From NCBI GenBank assembly GCA_018806985.1, contig JADANN010000139.1:434001-498000 (forward strand): a DNA stretch of 64,000 bases, given 5' to 3'. Positions within the stretch are counted from its first letter, which is position 1; each line of letters starts with the position of its first letter. This document shows positions 11,251 through 23,955 of the stretch, piece after piece. Under the pieces are notes generated by a model. It was not told the DNA's origin. It ran no database searches and saw only the letters and a list, made by a program, of their open reading frames with translations. A program made the translations under genes and the position numbers. The DNA comes from Angiostrongylus vasorum (taxonomy: Eukaryota > Nematoda > Chromadorea > Rhabditida > Metastrongylidae).

Positions 11251-14200
11251 CTAAAAGCCAAAAAAATTGAAGCCACCATCCTTGTCATTCGAATTGTTAT
11301 CGTTAGAAATTCCTCCGAAATTGAATTCAAATCCATTGTCACCCTCACCTCCATTTTGCGACGAATTACCAAAATCGAAAGCAAAATCACCACCAATCCC
11401 TGAAGGTGTTGAAAGCTTTACAAAATTTTCTAGCAATGCACCAAATAACTGGAGTGCCTGACAAACCTTCCGATGCTCCTTCTACATCACCTGATGCACC
11501 AAACATTGAAAAGGAGAACTGTGCCACTAAAACAAATGTTTCACGCATATACAGTTACAGGAAAAAACTGTAACGAAATTTCACACCTGCACACCCAGAA
11601 CCTTCGCTTTGTCTGTCTCGTTCCCGTCTCCCATGTGTAGATTCCATAAGAGAAAGAAAATCGGCACCAGGATCATTGCTATGCGAACTTATATTCAAAA
11701 CCATAGTCGGGTCGAATTCTTCATCGTTGCCACCACTGGTAAAGGTGAACGGCATTCCATCCTGCATTGGAGAAGTTGGTCTACTCAGCAAAGGGCTAAA
11801 GAAAGCACCAGTTTCTTGACTTGCACCAATACAAGGAGATGGAGTTGGAACATTAAGAACACCGTTTAACGATTTTGGTGAGGAAGCTGCTATAAAATTC
11901 TTATCACACAACGCTATACTGTATTCCGTGTTCCATGTGGAGCGGAAAAAATTGAGGCAAGCAAAATGCTTTTCATAATGAACTAAAGTTTCCATCCAAG
12001 TAGACTGAGCAAACCATAAACGAAACAAAAACAACGATGATCTCAGATGCAAGTACCATTCCGATATGATTCCGTTGAAGTGACTTCAATTGGATTTTAA
12101 TGTGACCTCTGTGAGATACGATTACCTGACTACCTTTCTTGTCACTGGACGAATGTGGCTGATATGCATCCTTCGTCGAGGTAGTCGTCACTGTTCCCAT
12201 GCATTCTTTATTCCCATGAAGGACAGCCTCTTCTGTAGCAGAGTCAACGCTTTCTTGTGATCCAATGCCCTCCTCATGAATAGTTTCCTGCAAACAATCT
12301 CTAGAAGGTCGAGCTCAAGATAATCATTGCAAAAATTAAAGACACATTATTCAGTGCAGTCATCAAAAGTACCATGCATAAAAGTTCCAACTAGAAAAGT
12401 AAAAAACTATCTACATCTTGATTTCCTTCTTCCATAGCAGTACAACCATCTTCAGCCGCATCCTCCCCATCCAAATCATCATCTGAGAAATCTCCACGAC
12501 TAATTCCCTAAAATAACACTTTAAACTGTAAAGTAGAAATACACGACCACAGGAAACATAGGAATTTCATCGGAAACAAAAACTTATTTGAATCACATTA
12601 ACGTCCATATCTTCGTCAGCGTTTTCGTTCACATTGTCATTATCCAAGACTGGTTGCGCATTCTGTCCATCCGTAATACTCATTACCTATTAATATTACT
12701 TGTTAAAAAAAATGAAGAAAACGAAAATAACAAGTAAATAACTTAGGATAAGATGCGACAAATAGCACAAACATACTTCAACATCCATTCGATGAGATCG
12801 ATCAATCTTTTGCAGATTATAAATAGACCCGTGTTCAACCTCATTTCGAGTCTTCTCTCCAGAACCACTGCCGAGTGACTGTAACTTTACACATCAACCG
12901 GCGCAACAACAGCAGAGAGGACACTACAAATATCCGGTGATGGGTCCGGAAGCCTTGCAAAGGGCAAATCAACCGGTAGAGACTGGCGACCTACCTGTCG
13001 TTCCTTTCCTATCATAAACAGTAAAAATAAAGGACCTCATATAATACGACATCAAAAGTGTAATACTGTTTGTTTCTATCAAATGAGCAGAATCACAATT
13101 AGAGAATTCGACGCAAGACAGGGAGATATCTAGACTACACAGATGTCACTCTAAAATATAAAATGATATAAAGCTGACCTCAGCCTGCCTGGAAATCGAC
13201 TCCGATTGCTGGGTCACATAATTTTTAACCGCATCGGTGCGAGCCCTCATTACATCCTCTTCGGTATTCTGAGGAGGCTCTATAGGTTGTGATTTGTCAG
13301 AGCTAACAGTTGTTGGTGTTTCACTACAGTTGGATTCTTCGTCTACAGGTTCTAGTGTTTTCGACACAGCCGTTGGTCTGATCAACTCACATTGCATAAC
13401 ATGATCAGGAGCCTAAAAGTCAAGTTATAAAACTGCATAACAATGACAGGTGCCAAACGTCCTATACCGGAACTTCTTCGATCAAAAGGTATTATGATTA
13501 TAACTGAAGTGCAGAGAACTTGCTACTGATAGCGATAATTAATAAGAGTGAATCCTCGCTGAAATAACAATGTTAACTTTTTATTTGCTCCCTACTACAA
13601 TTTTTTCTCCAAATCAATTCCGTTGCAGGGTGATTGCTGATGGCGCTGGTAGATAGAAAACTAGCTAAAAGACAGGCGAAACGAAGGACCGACATGGTGT
13701 GGTGGTGAACGCGTTAGCCCCAGGAAAAGGTAATAGCGCATTCGTTCCCTACCTCAGACGCCTGCGGTCCGGAGTATATCTCAGCATCATTGTGTTTGTA
13801 CTCCATATAATGATAGCTGGGTTTTTACACCTGTCTATCGGGAAATTTTTTTCACATCTCTAATTCCACAGTCAATATGTCATCCAGAAAAGTGACTGTT
13901 CAAATAATGATAATGTCACAGCACAACAATGTATTGAATAAAATCTTCGAAGCAAATCTAATATAAAGCCGACAAACTTATGCATAGAAAGCTGCCATGC
14001 AAAAACCACCTTTTTCAAGTTATAGTCCAACGACATAAACGACGCATCAAAGGCATCATATTCAGAGGCACCCGACTTTATTCTTTCCATTTCTTCAGCC
14101 TTTAGTTGTTCAAAGATCTTCCTTGCTTCACCGAGCTTTTCCTGCATCTCTAAGGTACGAAGAGTGATCTTGGCAAAGTTAACCATAAAAACACGCAAAG

Positions 14201-16622
14201 GAGTAGCAATTTGGAACTCTAATTCTTTCTTCAGCCGCGCTTCCTCCTGCTCCAGTTTGTTACACTCCAGTTTCAACTCTTCTAGACGCATCTCCAACGC
14301 CGTCACAGCATTTTGCTCGATGTTTTGTTGTGCTAAACGAGGTGACTGGTCCATTAGTGCTTGCAACCTATCTCTCTGCTTACAAGCCGTCTGTAGAGAA
14401 GAAGCCCACACGGCATTGTTTCGTTCAACCTAAAAATACATCTTCTTGGTGCAATTTAATGAAAGTGCAATAAATTTCACAAGTAACCACAAGGTGTAGA
14501 CACTACACCTCATTAGTCAGCTTTTTGCATTCTTCCCCTAGCTCCTTACGCTGGCGGAGTAAATCGCTCGTCTTAGTGCGTGACCTAAGTATAACTATCT
14601 CCGTATATCAATATATGCCTAACCGAGCCACACACTTTAACAAGACCAAACAATACAAAATCTTTTTGTTGTTCGTGTGCCCTAATTACTAAATGACGAG
14701 GTCTTTAGTATTTAAATCGATGAGTTAAAACGAAACATTCAAATAACACTTGAACACCTTACCACTCGTTATAGTTCCCCTCTTTATGCTTTATTTTAGT
14801 GAAAACAAAGGTCCCATTATTCTCCTCATTCAAACATTACATATATATTGTTGTTAATAAAAGGATGGAGCTCTCGGCACTGATCAATCTCTTAGGGATG
14901 CGTCATTCATTCGACTTCATTAAGAGCCGTTGGAGTTGACTGCAGGCATACCTGGCTAACACGGATTTTTGCAGTTGCTAGTTGTTGCTCCTCGGAGTGT
15001 TTTACCTATTGTGAAGAATTTGAGGGCCATATTACGCATTTTTGAGAGGACAGCAGGGTTGACGGGAATAAACTGTATGCCATAGGAAAACCACCTAATG
15101 TAAGTCATTCTGTCCAAAAGACAAATAAGGCATTTGTAGTAATAATACTAGCGGATAGATAAACTATATGTTGGTAAGAAACTTGTACATAGGAAAACCT
15201 CTTCAGCGTCAATTCAGAAAACTGAATGTTGCGCTTCTTTTCCTGAACAAGCGCCCGTAAATCACTATTGATCCGCTCCTTTTCAGCTAGTTCTCGTTCT
15301 GCTTGGTAAAGCCTCCCTTCTATTTCTAAATGAAGAAGCGCGAACAAAACATGAGACGTGATATGAAGGAAAATGAGTATAAGATAAAGAAGAAACAGCG
15401 ACACTGACCTGGGTCCCTTCTGAGCAGCTGTGTTTCTTTTTCTTTGGCTTCATAGTATCTCTTAACTAAATTGAAATATTTGAATGACACTGTGCATCGC
15501 ACTAAGAATGAAAGGAAGGAAATGAATAACTTAAAAAAGAAAAACTACAAGCCTCGACTGCTTACCATCAGCAATACATTCCATTGCAATGTCGAATACA
15601 GCTTTCTTCATCTCATCAGATATTGCATTATTGACAAGAATACGACGTGCTTGTCCAAGAAACTGTAAATAACACGACTCTTAAGGAAGAAGTTTCTATG
15701 TGATATGCATTGCACAAAAAGCGTTGAAACCTAAACGGATAAAGCTCTCGGCTTTGACCAATCTCTGAAGGATGCGCCAAGCACTCGACTTCATTAAGCA
15801 TCGTTGGAGGTGACTGAATGCATATCTGGCCTTTACAATGACTCAAGATGGCCTGCCGATTACCGAGCCAGTGCTGCTATGCTCCCAGACAAGCCCGGTA
15901 GTAATTTGCCGACTCCATAGGGATGGACGGCTTGGTGGTGCTGAGGCGCGAAGATAGATCCTATGTGTATTGCAGGGCACCTCCGACCACTGCGCAACCC
16001 GCGTCCAAAAAGCGCTACCATCAAACAGTGAGTCGTGGAGAATAAAAGGTATGCATAATTAAACCTAGAGGGAAGCAATTAGCTCATCCAGAAAACACCA
16101 GTTAATTTTACACTTTACACTTTACCTCTGGTAAGGGAAGGGAGCCGAAGCTTTGATCTGTGTCAACGATTAGAAATCGAAGATGCATTCTAGATGCCAA
16201 ACTGTCGAAGATAAGGTGGGCCGTACACGTAATGCGTATGAATGACAACCGATTGACAGCAGCCATTAGTGACTGAATTCCTCGGGATGTCAAACGAACT
16301 GCAGGAAGACCACCGAACCGATGGTCAGAGTTCATTACGACAAGCCTAGAAGAAAGCTATGACACGCAACGAGTCCCTAGAGCGAGCAGAGCCCACTAGG
16401 CTACTCTTGCATGCGACAGGGAAAAGTGGAAGAGTTACTGGTGCTCGCTCGAGTCACTCGACGAACAACGGGATGACAGGTGATACAGGTGACTAGCTCT
16501 GTATTCAGGCATGTATGCGTAGTTTAAGAACTATCAAAACCAAAGTTCAAACATACCGGTGCAATATTGGCAATGTCTTCATTCTGTTCGTGTGGATCAA
16601 TATAAACGAAAGGCAACTCCAT
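11251..16622 (-). CDS. Unrecognised coiled-coil protein, eleven-plus exons
   Basis: I do not recognise the family. ATG is at 16622-16620, 6 bases after an AG (trans-splice layout). Exons on the minus strand: 16622-16557, 15662-15566, 15465-15409, 15325-15199, 14584-14509, 14429-14010, 13412-13179, 12686-12597, 12507-12415, 12287-12134, 11889-11587, then about 11527 to the stop at 11251. Junction phases agree through the eleventh exon. The N-terminus starts MELPFVYIDPHEQN. Roughly residues 60-240 are heptad-like, charged coiled coil (ELAEKERINSDLRALVQEK; LEELKLECNKLEQEEARLKK). The middle is acidic and Ser/Thr-rich. The C-terminus is rich in Gly, Asn and Phe (FAFDFG, FEFNFG, FNFFGF). In the last exon the frame entering from exon eleven meets TGA at about 11400, while the Phe/Gly-rich frame lies one base off. 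An unmodelled intron or an indel is therefore likely. Structural or scaffold function is only a guess. Introns carry two SINE-A copies, an RTE fragment and a MITE-P. Confidence 0.8.
13568..13820. mobile_element. MITE-P copy
   Basis: Lies in an intron of the coiled-coil gene. The left end ATGTTAACTTTTTATTTGC matches the left end at 23755. The core has CATGGTGTGGTGGTGAACGCG and the B-box-like GCATTCGTTCCC, then CCTGCGGTCCGGAG and CTCAGCATCATTG. One inverted arm is mostly lost. Confidence 0.7.
14859..14962 (-). mobile_element. SINE-A 3' fragment
   Basis: Only the 3' third of the SINE is present (AAAAGGATGGAGCTCTCGG through TTCGACTTCATTAA), in an intron of the coiled-coil gene. The rest has decayed or was never inserted. 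Confidence 0.7.
15724..16009 (-). mobile_element. SINE-A copy with target-site duplication
   Basis: Full-length reverse copy in intron 1 of the coiled-coil gene, in the same transcriptional sense as that gene. CAAAAAGCG occurs at 15715-15723 and 16006-16014, flanking the insertion. Confidence 0.88.
16125..16495 (+). mobile_element. RTE-type retrotransposon, 3' end fragment
   Basis: Aligns by eye with 63130-63490 of the longer copy, including the CGTATGAA-GATAACCGAT region, AACTGCAGGAAGACC, CGATGGTCAGAGT and CTCGAGTCACTCGA. It encodes the tail of the reverse transcriptase with in-frame stops. It lies in intron 1 of the coiled-coil gene in the opposite orientation. Confidence 0.85.
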
Positions 16623-16629
16623 CGGTTTC

Positions 16630-17478
16630 TAGAGTCCGAAACAGTGTGTTTCTGATGTGAAAAACAGACATTACAAGAAGAAAACCTGATATAATATTAG
16701 ACATTATGATCCAACTTTCTGGACTGAATTGAGAATGGGCATGCTACGATGTTCTGTTAAAGAGCAAATGTAAAAGAGCAGTGATTTATCAACTGTAGCC
16801 CTACACACAAGATTAACAAATCGCACCGTTTCTGATTTCATTTGATTTCATCAGAGGAAATCCATGTCGACAACCTAATCAGTAAATTTTCTTTGAACAC
16901 ATAAATTCACATATACATACACACATACTATAAACACATTACGTGTTGTTAGGAGTTCGTGCCACCCGATACAAGTCACAAGCGCCATTCAGCTGGAAGA
17001 GAAACAGTTCTGTAACACCTGCAGGACTTCTACCATCGGTAAATGAGGAGTGGTCATGTGGAACAGTGAGATCAATGGGTACAACACCTTTTATGACAGG
17101 TTCTAGTAAACTGTGAGTGCCCGAAACTGTCAGCTCATTCTGATTGCTTTAAAGGGCCGAAAGATCGACTTCGTAGCAGAATTTGGAATTGTGACACGGA
17201 ATGAGGTCAGGTTGGCTGTTGTATACGATTTATTAGATTACATTACTACCTTACATCACTGTGTTATACTTTTGTGCATGTATATACTATTACAATATAC
17301 TATATTTTACTACACCATTATTATGTCGCATCATATTATGTGATATCATCATATTAGATTCCCTGTTCATTTAGAGAATGGTTCTTTGATGGTTTGAGGA
17401 GAGATCCGGTCTTATTAACGAGTATTTAACTTATAAAGTGGTTTGTTGGTATCATATAATTATAACAGCAATTTTTTC
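16630..17478. other. Upstream region of the coiled-coil gene, no other gene
   Basis: Presumptive promoter side of the minus-strand coiled-coil gene. 17220-17350 is a simple AT-rich (ATATTATA-like) stretch. No other coding evidence. Confidence 0.4.
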
Positions 17479-17790
17479 CTTCCAATGGTCTACTGCTTCA
17501 TCGTGGCTGCGAGGTGTTCCTGGATGCACGGCTGCAATGTACAACGAGACAGCGAGAGGATCCATTCCCCCGGCTGGGTCTCCCAAGCTGAGAAGAAGCC
17601 CGGCACTTCCATCAAGCAGTTCAGTTAAGAGTAAACCAATTGAATCTCCCTCTGATCCATAAAGGCGGCGACTGGCTATGGTAGTGGCGACCTGGGACGG
17701 ACTTTCACCAAGCTGACCTCGGGACACACCAGGGAACCACAAGGACTAAACCATCAAAACTCTGAAATAATGAACCTTCGGAAAGTATTA
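17479..17790 (+). repeat. REP-C copy
   Basis: Begins CTTCATCGTGGCTG and continues GTGTTCCTGG, GTCTCCCAAGCTGAGAAG, TAAGAGTAAACCAAT, CTCTGATCC and GGAACCACAA. The terminal GGGCCC-type hairpin seen in other copies is missing. Confidence 0.8.
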
Positions 17791-17859
17791 TGAGAATGCG
17801 AACGGGATTAAGACCCTATCGTCAAAGTATCGTCTTACAAAACTTTGCAAGTAAAAAAT

Positions 17860-18182
17860 AAGATCACAACGCTTACTTCTTACTTACTGCTTAATATCAC
17901 TATTTAAAAAAAGTGTTTTCAAAGACTGTTGACAGTAACGTTAGTGATGCTGAGATATTTGCAAAACTCCGGACGACAGGTGTCTGCGGTGGGGAACAAA
18001 CGCGCTATTATACTTTCCCGGAGGCTAACGCGTTCACCACACCGTGCGGTTCCTTCGTTTCGCCTGTCCCTCAGCTAGTCCTATCAAACAATGCCATCAA
18101 CAATCATCCGTCAACGGGATTGATCTAGAGAGCCCAATTTCGCAAGGAATAGGCAGTAAATGATAAGTTAAAGCTGTGATTA
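17860..18182. mobile_element. MITE-P copy
   Basis: Contains GATGCTGAGATATTTGCAAA, CTCCGGAC, GTCTGCGGTGGGGAACAAACGCG and the tRNA-like core in reverse. It ends TAGGCAGTAAATGATAAGTTAA. The two outer arms are recognisable but diverged. Confidence 0.75.
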
Positions 18183-18739
18183 TAGCTACAGCCTCAGCTT
18201 AACTGGGTTCATTGAAGTTTTAATAAGTTGAAACCCTTGACAGTCGTAGGATGCTTTGACGCAGTTTAACTGCATTCGTTATATCCATCCAAGTAACGAG
18301 TCGATTGATAGAAGATTTTTTATGAGAGACATAAAGAACCTAAGTCCTGACTCGTTAACACTTTACTAGTGAAATGAACCGATATCGGAGTCGGAAACTG
18401 CTTTCTTAGAGAGCAACTTCAAAATATCCACGATATGTGTAGGTACCTTTGCCGTCATACAAAAACCGACCTCGCGGACTGCATGCATTGTGCAAAAAGC
18501 TGTAGGCTACAGGAGCATAACGTCAAGACAAAAGAAACTGTAACATCGCTAATCTACACAGGACCCATAAGAATGACCTTTGACGATTCTCGGATTCATA
18601 CAGTAAGCCAGTTACTTAAAAGTTATTGACAGCCATCTTACTACTGGTAGACTCGGAAACGATGGAGCAGTATATGGGTTTAGGCTACATTTAGCACACA
18701 ACACTAATTATAGGCCTTAATGGATCCTAGAACTGTTTT
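18183..18739. other. Gene-free stretch
   Basis: Nothing recognised. Confidence 0.4.
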
Positions 18740-18931
18740 TTCAGAGACAGGCGAAACGAAGGACCCGCATGGTGTGGTGGTGAACGCGCTACTCCCCGGA
18801 AAGGACAATAGCGCGTTCGTTCCCCACCGCAGACACCTGCGGTCCGGAGTTTTGCAAATATCTCAGCATCGTTGTAGTTATATTTCGCATTGTATCCTGC
18901 CATTAAAAATAGTAGGCAGTAAATAAAACGG
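18740..18931. mobile_element. MITE-P copy, right half only
   Basis: Starts GACAGGCGAAACGAAGGACC. It has the tRNA-like core, CCTGCGGTCCGGAGTTTTGC and AATATCTCAGCATCGTTG, and ends AGTAGGCAGTAAATAAAACGG. The left arm is absent, so it cannot fold back as the full elements do. Confidence 0.75.
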
Positions 18932-19625
18932 CAAACTAACTATAGGGATCTATCAGAGGAAATGTAGCATGGATACATCAAGGACAGTGCTATTTTTGTT
19001 CTCTTACGTTCTTTGTTTAAAGGTATGCTAAAGAATGCTACGATCTTCCTAAGGACTGGGTACGCTAAAGAATGCTATGATCTCCATAAGGATTAGAATC
19101 GTGTCCACGTCAGATCCATCGAAGAGTGCCGTAATTGCGCACTAGTGAAAATGATTACAGTATACGCGATAATGAATCGTACTTTTAATCCCTACCTAAA
19201 ATTGTCCTTTTGAACTTTTACTTTTTTCTGCCACTAGTAGAATACATAGATGTCCTTTCCAGAGTATATTTTACGAATATTTTGGAAGGTAGTTTTTCAT
19301 AAAACTACACTGTGTAGCTATTCCGCATGACTTAAGAGGCTTTTTAAACTCCTTTACTGCGAAAGAACAACTTTTTCATAAAAGTACTTGTTATCTTTAA
19401 TTAAGTAACGTAGCTAGCAATCAGGAATAGTTAAATTACGAAACTATCGTTTTTAAGTCTTCTGTGTCTTCTGTTTCTTCAGTGTATACACATTAATGAC
19501 AAAATTCGCATTAACACTTATCACCGCACCCTGAAACATTTTTTAAACTAGGTAAATCGAAGCGTAAACAAACGGAATTGTATGACTTTTTTCGGCTGAA
19601 TTTAATGTGTTGTAATTATTTTTAT
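18932..19625. other. Gene-free stretch
   Basis: Contains a short local duplication (GGTA(T)GCTAAAGAATGCTA at about 19021 and 19059). No gene evidence. Confidence 0.4.
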
Positions 19626-19735
19626 AGAGGACAGATAGCACAGTGGTAGTGATGCCAATAATCACGAGCGCGGTACTGGTTTCATCCCGCACCACGTCGG
19701 GAAATTGGCACCGGACTTGCGTAGGAAGTAAATAA
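19626..19735 (+). mobile_element. SINE-B 5' fragment
   Basis: tRNA-like head: AGGACAGATAGCACAGTGG (A-box-like), ACTGGTTTCATCCCGC (B-box-like), then GGGAAATTGGCACCGGACTT, which matches 23138-23165. The body is missing. Confidence 0.6.
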
Positions 19736-20039
19736 ACAGGATAATAACGATAAAAACAAAAATGAATATTAAGAAGATGTACAATGAAATGATAAAGAAG
19801 GAGATAAAATCTCTTTTGGGAAAAAATGATTTGGAGGTCAAGTACAAAGTAACCCATAATTCTGCCCCGTCAATCGCGGAATTCACAGAATACTTACAAA
19901 CTTCATAAATACCAATTTGAATTCGACCGATGTTAAATGAATATCATTTAGGCCAGTCTAACTAATCACAACCGAGATTTTTAGTAGAATCTCTGACTGA
20001 TAACTTTTAACACATTCGCGACGAAGCTGGCCTTTTCAT

Positions 20040-20285
20040 AACTATTGACAATGTGGTCACTTGTGAAATATAACTACAATGATGCTGAGATATTTCCAAA
20101 ACTCTACAAGTGTATGCGTTGGGGATCAAACACTCTACTACCCTTTCCGGGGGGCTAGTGCGTTCACTACCACACTATGCGGGTTCTTCGTTCCGCCTTT
20201 CTTTCAGCTCTGCGGTCCGGAGCTTCGCAAATATCTCAGTATCATTGTAGGTTGTATTTCACATCATACTATTGATAATTTTTCC
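20040..20285. mobile_element. MITE-P copy
   Basis: Both arms can be seen: GAAATATAACTACAATGATG with CTGAGATATTT on the left, and ATATCTCAGTATCATTGTAG with TATTTCAC on the right. The reversed tRNA-like core lies between them. Confidence 0.78.
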
Positions 20286-21324
20286 TATAATTGGATCACT
20301 TCAGAACTGGAGGACTTAACAGAGATAGAGAAGAGCGTTTGCCATATAACCTTAGAGGTTCATATAATGCTTATCAAATACTCTTTCTATTTCAAAAATA
20401 TTCAGAGTTTAAATCTAGAAAAGTTGAAATCGAAGTTTAAATTCCCAATATTTCCAACGCAAGGGTGGTAGCCGAAAACTTGCGTGGGATATTCGGACAC
20501 TCTACTGGACGAAATTTCGCTTGTGCAGCTGTTTTTAGTTCAAAATACGACCATCAACAAAGCAAGTTAGAGCAATAGACTCTTTCCAACTAAGGCAGTT
20601 CATTGCGAGACGAGATGAGCATTGAAACCAATGCAAGTCGTCGCGAATGTGTTAATAAACGTCACTTTTAGAGCATAACAGAATGAAAGGTTGGGTGGAT
20701 GGATGGATGAACGTTCTCCTCTGACCTTATTTGAGTTCTTTGCCGGAGCACTCCATAAGCTCATCAGTCTCTTCCTTTTTCCAATCCAACATATACCTTC
20801 TCGTAGTGGATTATGAGCTCTGACGATCAATTTCACCTTCAGTTATGAGACATTAAATATAAGAAAAAAGAAAGATTTTTAAATTTACTCAACAAAGCAT
20901 AAAAATTTCACAGACCCCCCATTCCACTGCATGTACGAGTAACAGCACCCAATCCAAAAACTGTTTGAGATGTTTCTGGAAATTGACTAAATTTCCTTCG
21001 ATTTGTTTTTTGAGAATGCGAAAAATCATGGCACTGCTTAATGTTTGGCTTTGGCATGTCGTTTTCCCTAGAAGACAGTACATCCAATCAAGAAGTTTTC
21101 TGCAAATGGTTTTCATCTTCGCAGTACCATGTGAGCGAAATGCAGCTGTTGGTAAAGTTCTGCTGCAGCTGATTAGGTCGAACCTACGGCAATGAACGAG
21201 GAGGTCCAACCGAACTATTCGAAAGCTGGCGTAGCTGACGGCAGTGGTTCGGATTTTTCCGAGGAGAACATGAGCTTAGTCCCAGGCTTAGCCAAATGGA
21301 TCGATTAGGTCGTAGGTAAAAAAA
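20286..21324. other. Gene-free stretch
   Basis: Several short frames on both strands, none supported by splice sites or similarity. Confidence 0.4.
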
Positions 21325-21602
21325 ATAAAGCGTTCATCTTTTATTAATCCTCGAAGGATGCTCTATGAACAAGACCCTATTCTACATCGTAGAGGTGATT
21401 GAATGCATATTTAGCACAATGCATTAGCCTTCGAAAGTCCACCGATGTATCATGTCAATGTTTTCATCTTCACAGACACATTCTGTTATCGATTTACCGA
21501 TCCCGGAGGCATGGGGCCTGATTAGCCGTAGGCGCGGAATCGAACCAAGGAACACGTGTGCTTTACATTACACCTGTAACTGCTGCACTACATGCACCAC
21601 AG
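21325..21602 (-). mobile_element. Diverged SINE-A copy
   Basis: Old copy. Recognisable landmarks are the AATAAAGCGTTC tail, ATGCTCTATGAAC, GGTGATTGAATGCATATTT, CACCGATGTATC, CCCGGAGGCATGG and the B-box complement GGAATCGAACCAAGG, ending at a tRNA-like head. Confidence 0.72.
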
Positions 21603-22279
21603 TAAATCGGCATGGGACAAAAACGGGACCGGCTCCGAACGTCAAAGGCGCTATGTATTCAGTGGGTACCAATAAGTGTAGATAATAACAAAATAAGAGA
21701 AAAAAGTAAAAAGGGTAGAGAATTCATACTTGTGCCATTGCGATACATCCTGATCTTGGAAGTGGGTTGGCTAAATATCAAATTTCTCGCCAACGGCGAC
21801 ATGTCGTTGAGGGTGAACGGTCGCTTCAGATTTTCAACAGAATCATAGTTCAACAACTGAAGGAAACACCTCTTAATTTTCCGTCAAGGTCGTTCTTAAA
21901 AAAATTCTGGATTATTTTTTATTCGATTTTATGATTTGCCGGATTACTGATTCGATTTCTCACAATACTAAACCACATTAAAAAATCTAATTGTTTGTCC
22001 CAACATGATTTAGTGGGAGAAAAAAGCACTTTTCCTCAGAAGTTTTTTTTTAAGGAGAACTACCTAATTTTACCCATCGAGACTGCATTTTCTGGCGGTT
22101 AAAATGCTAAAGAGAGATAGAGACAACAGAGAGAGGGGAGAGAGAGGAGGAGAAAGAGGAAGAGAGAAATGAAGAAAAGCAAGACGGTAAAACCTAGAAA
22201 AGCTTTTTTTGCCACGAAGGAATGAATCAAATCATACATCGAGTAACGTTGTATTCAACTACCACGGTAAAAATGAGGT
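21603..22279. other. Gene-free stretch with a purine-rich tract
   Basis: 22108-22185 is a GA-rich low-complexity run (AGAGAGAGGAGGAGAAAGAGG). Otherwise nothing recognised. Confidence 0.5.
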
Positions 22280-22600
22280 AAAGTAACATTTATAATGGTG
22301 CTGAGATATTTGCAAACCTTCGGACTGCATATGTTTGGGGTGGGGAACGGAAGCGCTATTCCCCTTTCCGGAAGCTAACGCGTTCACCAGACCATGCGGG
22401 CCCTTCTGATAGTACTGGTACATAGAAAACTAGCTGAGAGACAGGCGAATAGTACCCGGAAAGGGTGATAGCTAGTTCGTTCCCCCACCGAGACACCTGA
22501 ATTCCTGGGTTTTGCAAATAACTAAGCATCGTTGTGCTTCTATTTTACATATTGCTCTGTCGTGAAAAAACTGTAATATGCAGCAAATACAAAGTTAACA
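22280..22600. mobile_element. MITE-P copy, two halves with duplicated core
   Basis: The left half (GGTGCTGAGATATTTGCAAA, GGTGGGGAACGGAAGCGC, GCTAACGCGTTCACCAGACC) and the right half (AACTAGCTGAGAGACAGGCG, GTTCGTTCCCCCACC, TTTTGCAAATAACTAAGCATC) are both present. A second piece of the core lies between them. Confidence 0.72.
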
Positions 22601-22647
22601 CAGTAATATTTATTTTGTACAAAGTATTCGTCCATGTCTTATTTACT

Positions 22648-23003
22648 TGAACTTGAAATCTGAATGGCCCATGCTCACTGGTTGTCCGGGCTCCAGCACA
22701 ATCTCCATTTTTCGGAGACTTGCCGGTTAAGCCATTGTGGTTCCCTGTGATCCCGAGGTCAGCTTGTCTAAAGCCAAAGTCTGCCCCAGGTTTTCACCAG
22801 CACAGGTAATCGCAGCCCTTGTGAATCAGAGCGAGATCTGACGGTGGTGGATCTTGGTATTGGTTTAGGCTTCCTGATGGAAACGCCGAACTCTTTCTCA
22901 GCTTGGGAGACTCTGCCAGGGGATGAATCACCCGCTGTACATCGCAGTCCGACATCTAGGAACACCTCCCAGCCACGATGAGACGCTAAGCCGCTGAGAG
23001 GAT
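22648..23003 (-). repeat. REP-C copy
   Basis: Complete reverse copy, from the hairpin end (GGCCCATGCTCACTGGTTGT, GGGCTCCAGCACAATCTCC) to CAGCCACGATGAGACG. Confidence 0.82.
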
Positions 23004-23042
23004 TCATCTATGTCAGTGTTTTAAACATTTCAACAGCTCATG

Positions 23043-23420
23043 TTAGGGACCGATAACACAGTGGTATTGGTGACGGTCATCATGAGCACGGTGCTAGTTC
23101 GATCCCGCTTCGGGCTCACCAAAACTCTCATCCAAGCGGGGTCGAGAAATTGGTACCGGACTTGTTTGGGGAATATTTACGCTGTTCAATCTAAGTGGGA
23201 GCGCTCAAGCCTGGCTGTCTCAGGACTACAAAAAGAATCGACTCGACCAGCATTTAACGACATTCAAGACGAAAAGAAAATCCTCAAGCAACAGGCGAAA
23301 CCATAACTAAGAGTTGGAAAGCGTTCGTGGGTGATTGATGCGAGGAAACGAATTGAATGCAAGAAGTGCTGAGATCCCGCAGTGTAGATGTGAAAGACCG
23401 GTCGTATAGAATAAAAAAAT
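23043..23420 (+). mobile_element. SINE-B copy (second tRNA-derived family)
   Basis: Head: GGGACCGATAACACAGTGG (A-box-like) and CTAGTTCGATCCCGCTTCGG (B-box). Body: GAGAAATTGGTACCGGACTT, GAATCGACTCGACCAGCATT, AAAATCCTCAAGCAACAGG. The body matches 33058-33412 and differs from SINE-A. Confidence 0.72.
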
Positions 23421-23750
23421 TTCTTATGAGCCACGTTACAGAAACTGTCAACTGCGTCGCAGTACTATTTTCACAAGCACTAAAGCCACTATAAAGAGCT
23501 CAACATTAACAATCTTCAAAACGTTCCTGTTTCCGATTTTAGATCGATAAGGTCTCATTTTAACGAAAGCGTGCTTAACCTAGGAAATTATGAACTGTAT
23601 GAGCCGACGCCAACGGTGGTTTGTATGAGTTTTTTTTTCGCCGTACTCTGTTGAGGAACCTATTGATCATTGACGATCTACAGTACTCTACATCATTTCC
23701 GATTACAATAAATGGATAAGAAACTCCTTTTACTGCTGTTATATAAATCA

Positions 23751-23955
23751 CAATGTTAACTTTTTTGTTTGCTGCCTATCACAACTTTTCACGGCAGCGT
23801 ACTATGTGAAATATAAAAGCAATGATGCTGAGATACCCAAGGAAAGGGTAATAGCACGTTTGTTCCCCACCGCAGACACCTGCGGTCCAGAGTTTTGCAA
23901 ATATCTCAGCATCATTACGGTTATGTTGCTATGTAGTTTTAGAAGTGTTAGGCAG
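23751..23955. mobile_element. MITE-P copy, internally deleted
   Basis: Both arms are present: ACAATGTTAACTTTTTTGTT and AATGATGCTGAGATA on the left; CCTGCGGTCCAGAGTTTTGC and AATATCTCAGCATCATTACG on the right. Most of the tRNA-like core is deleted. Confidence 0.75.
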
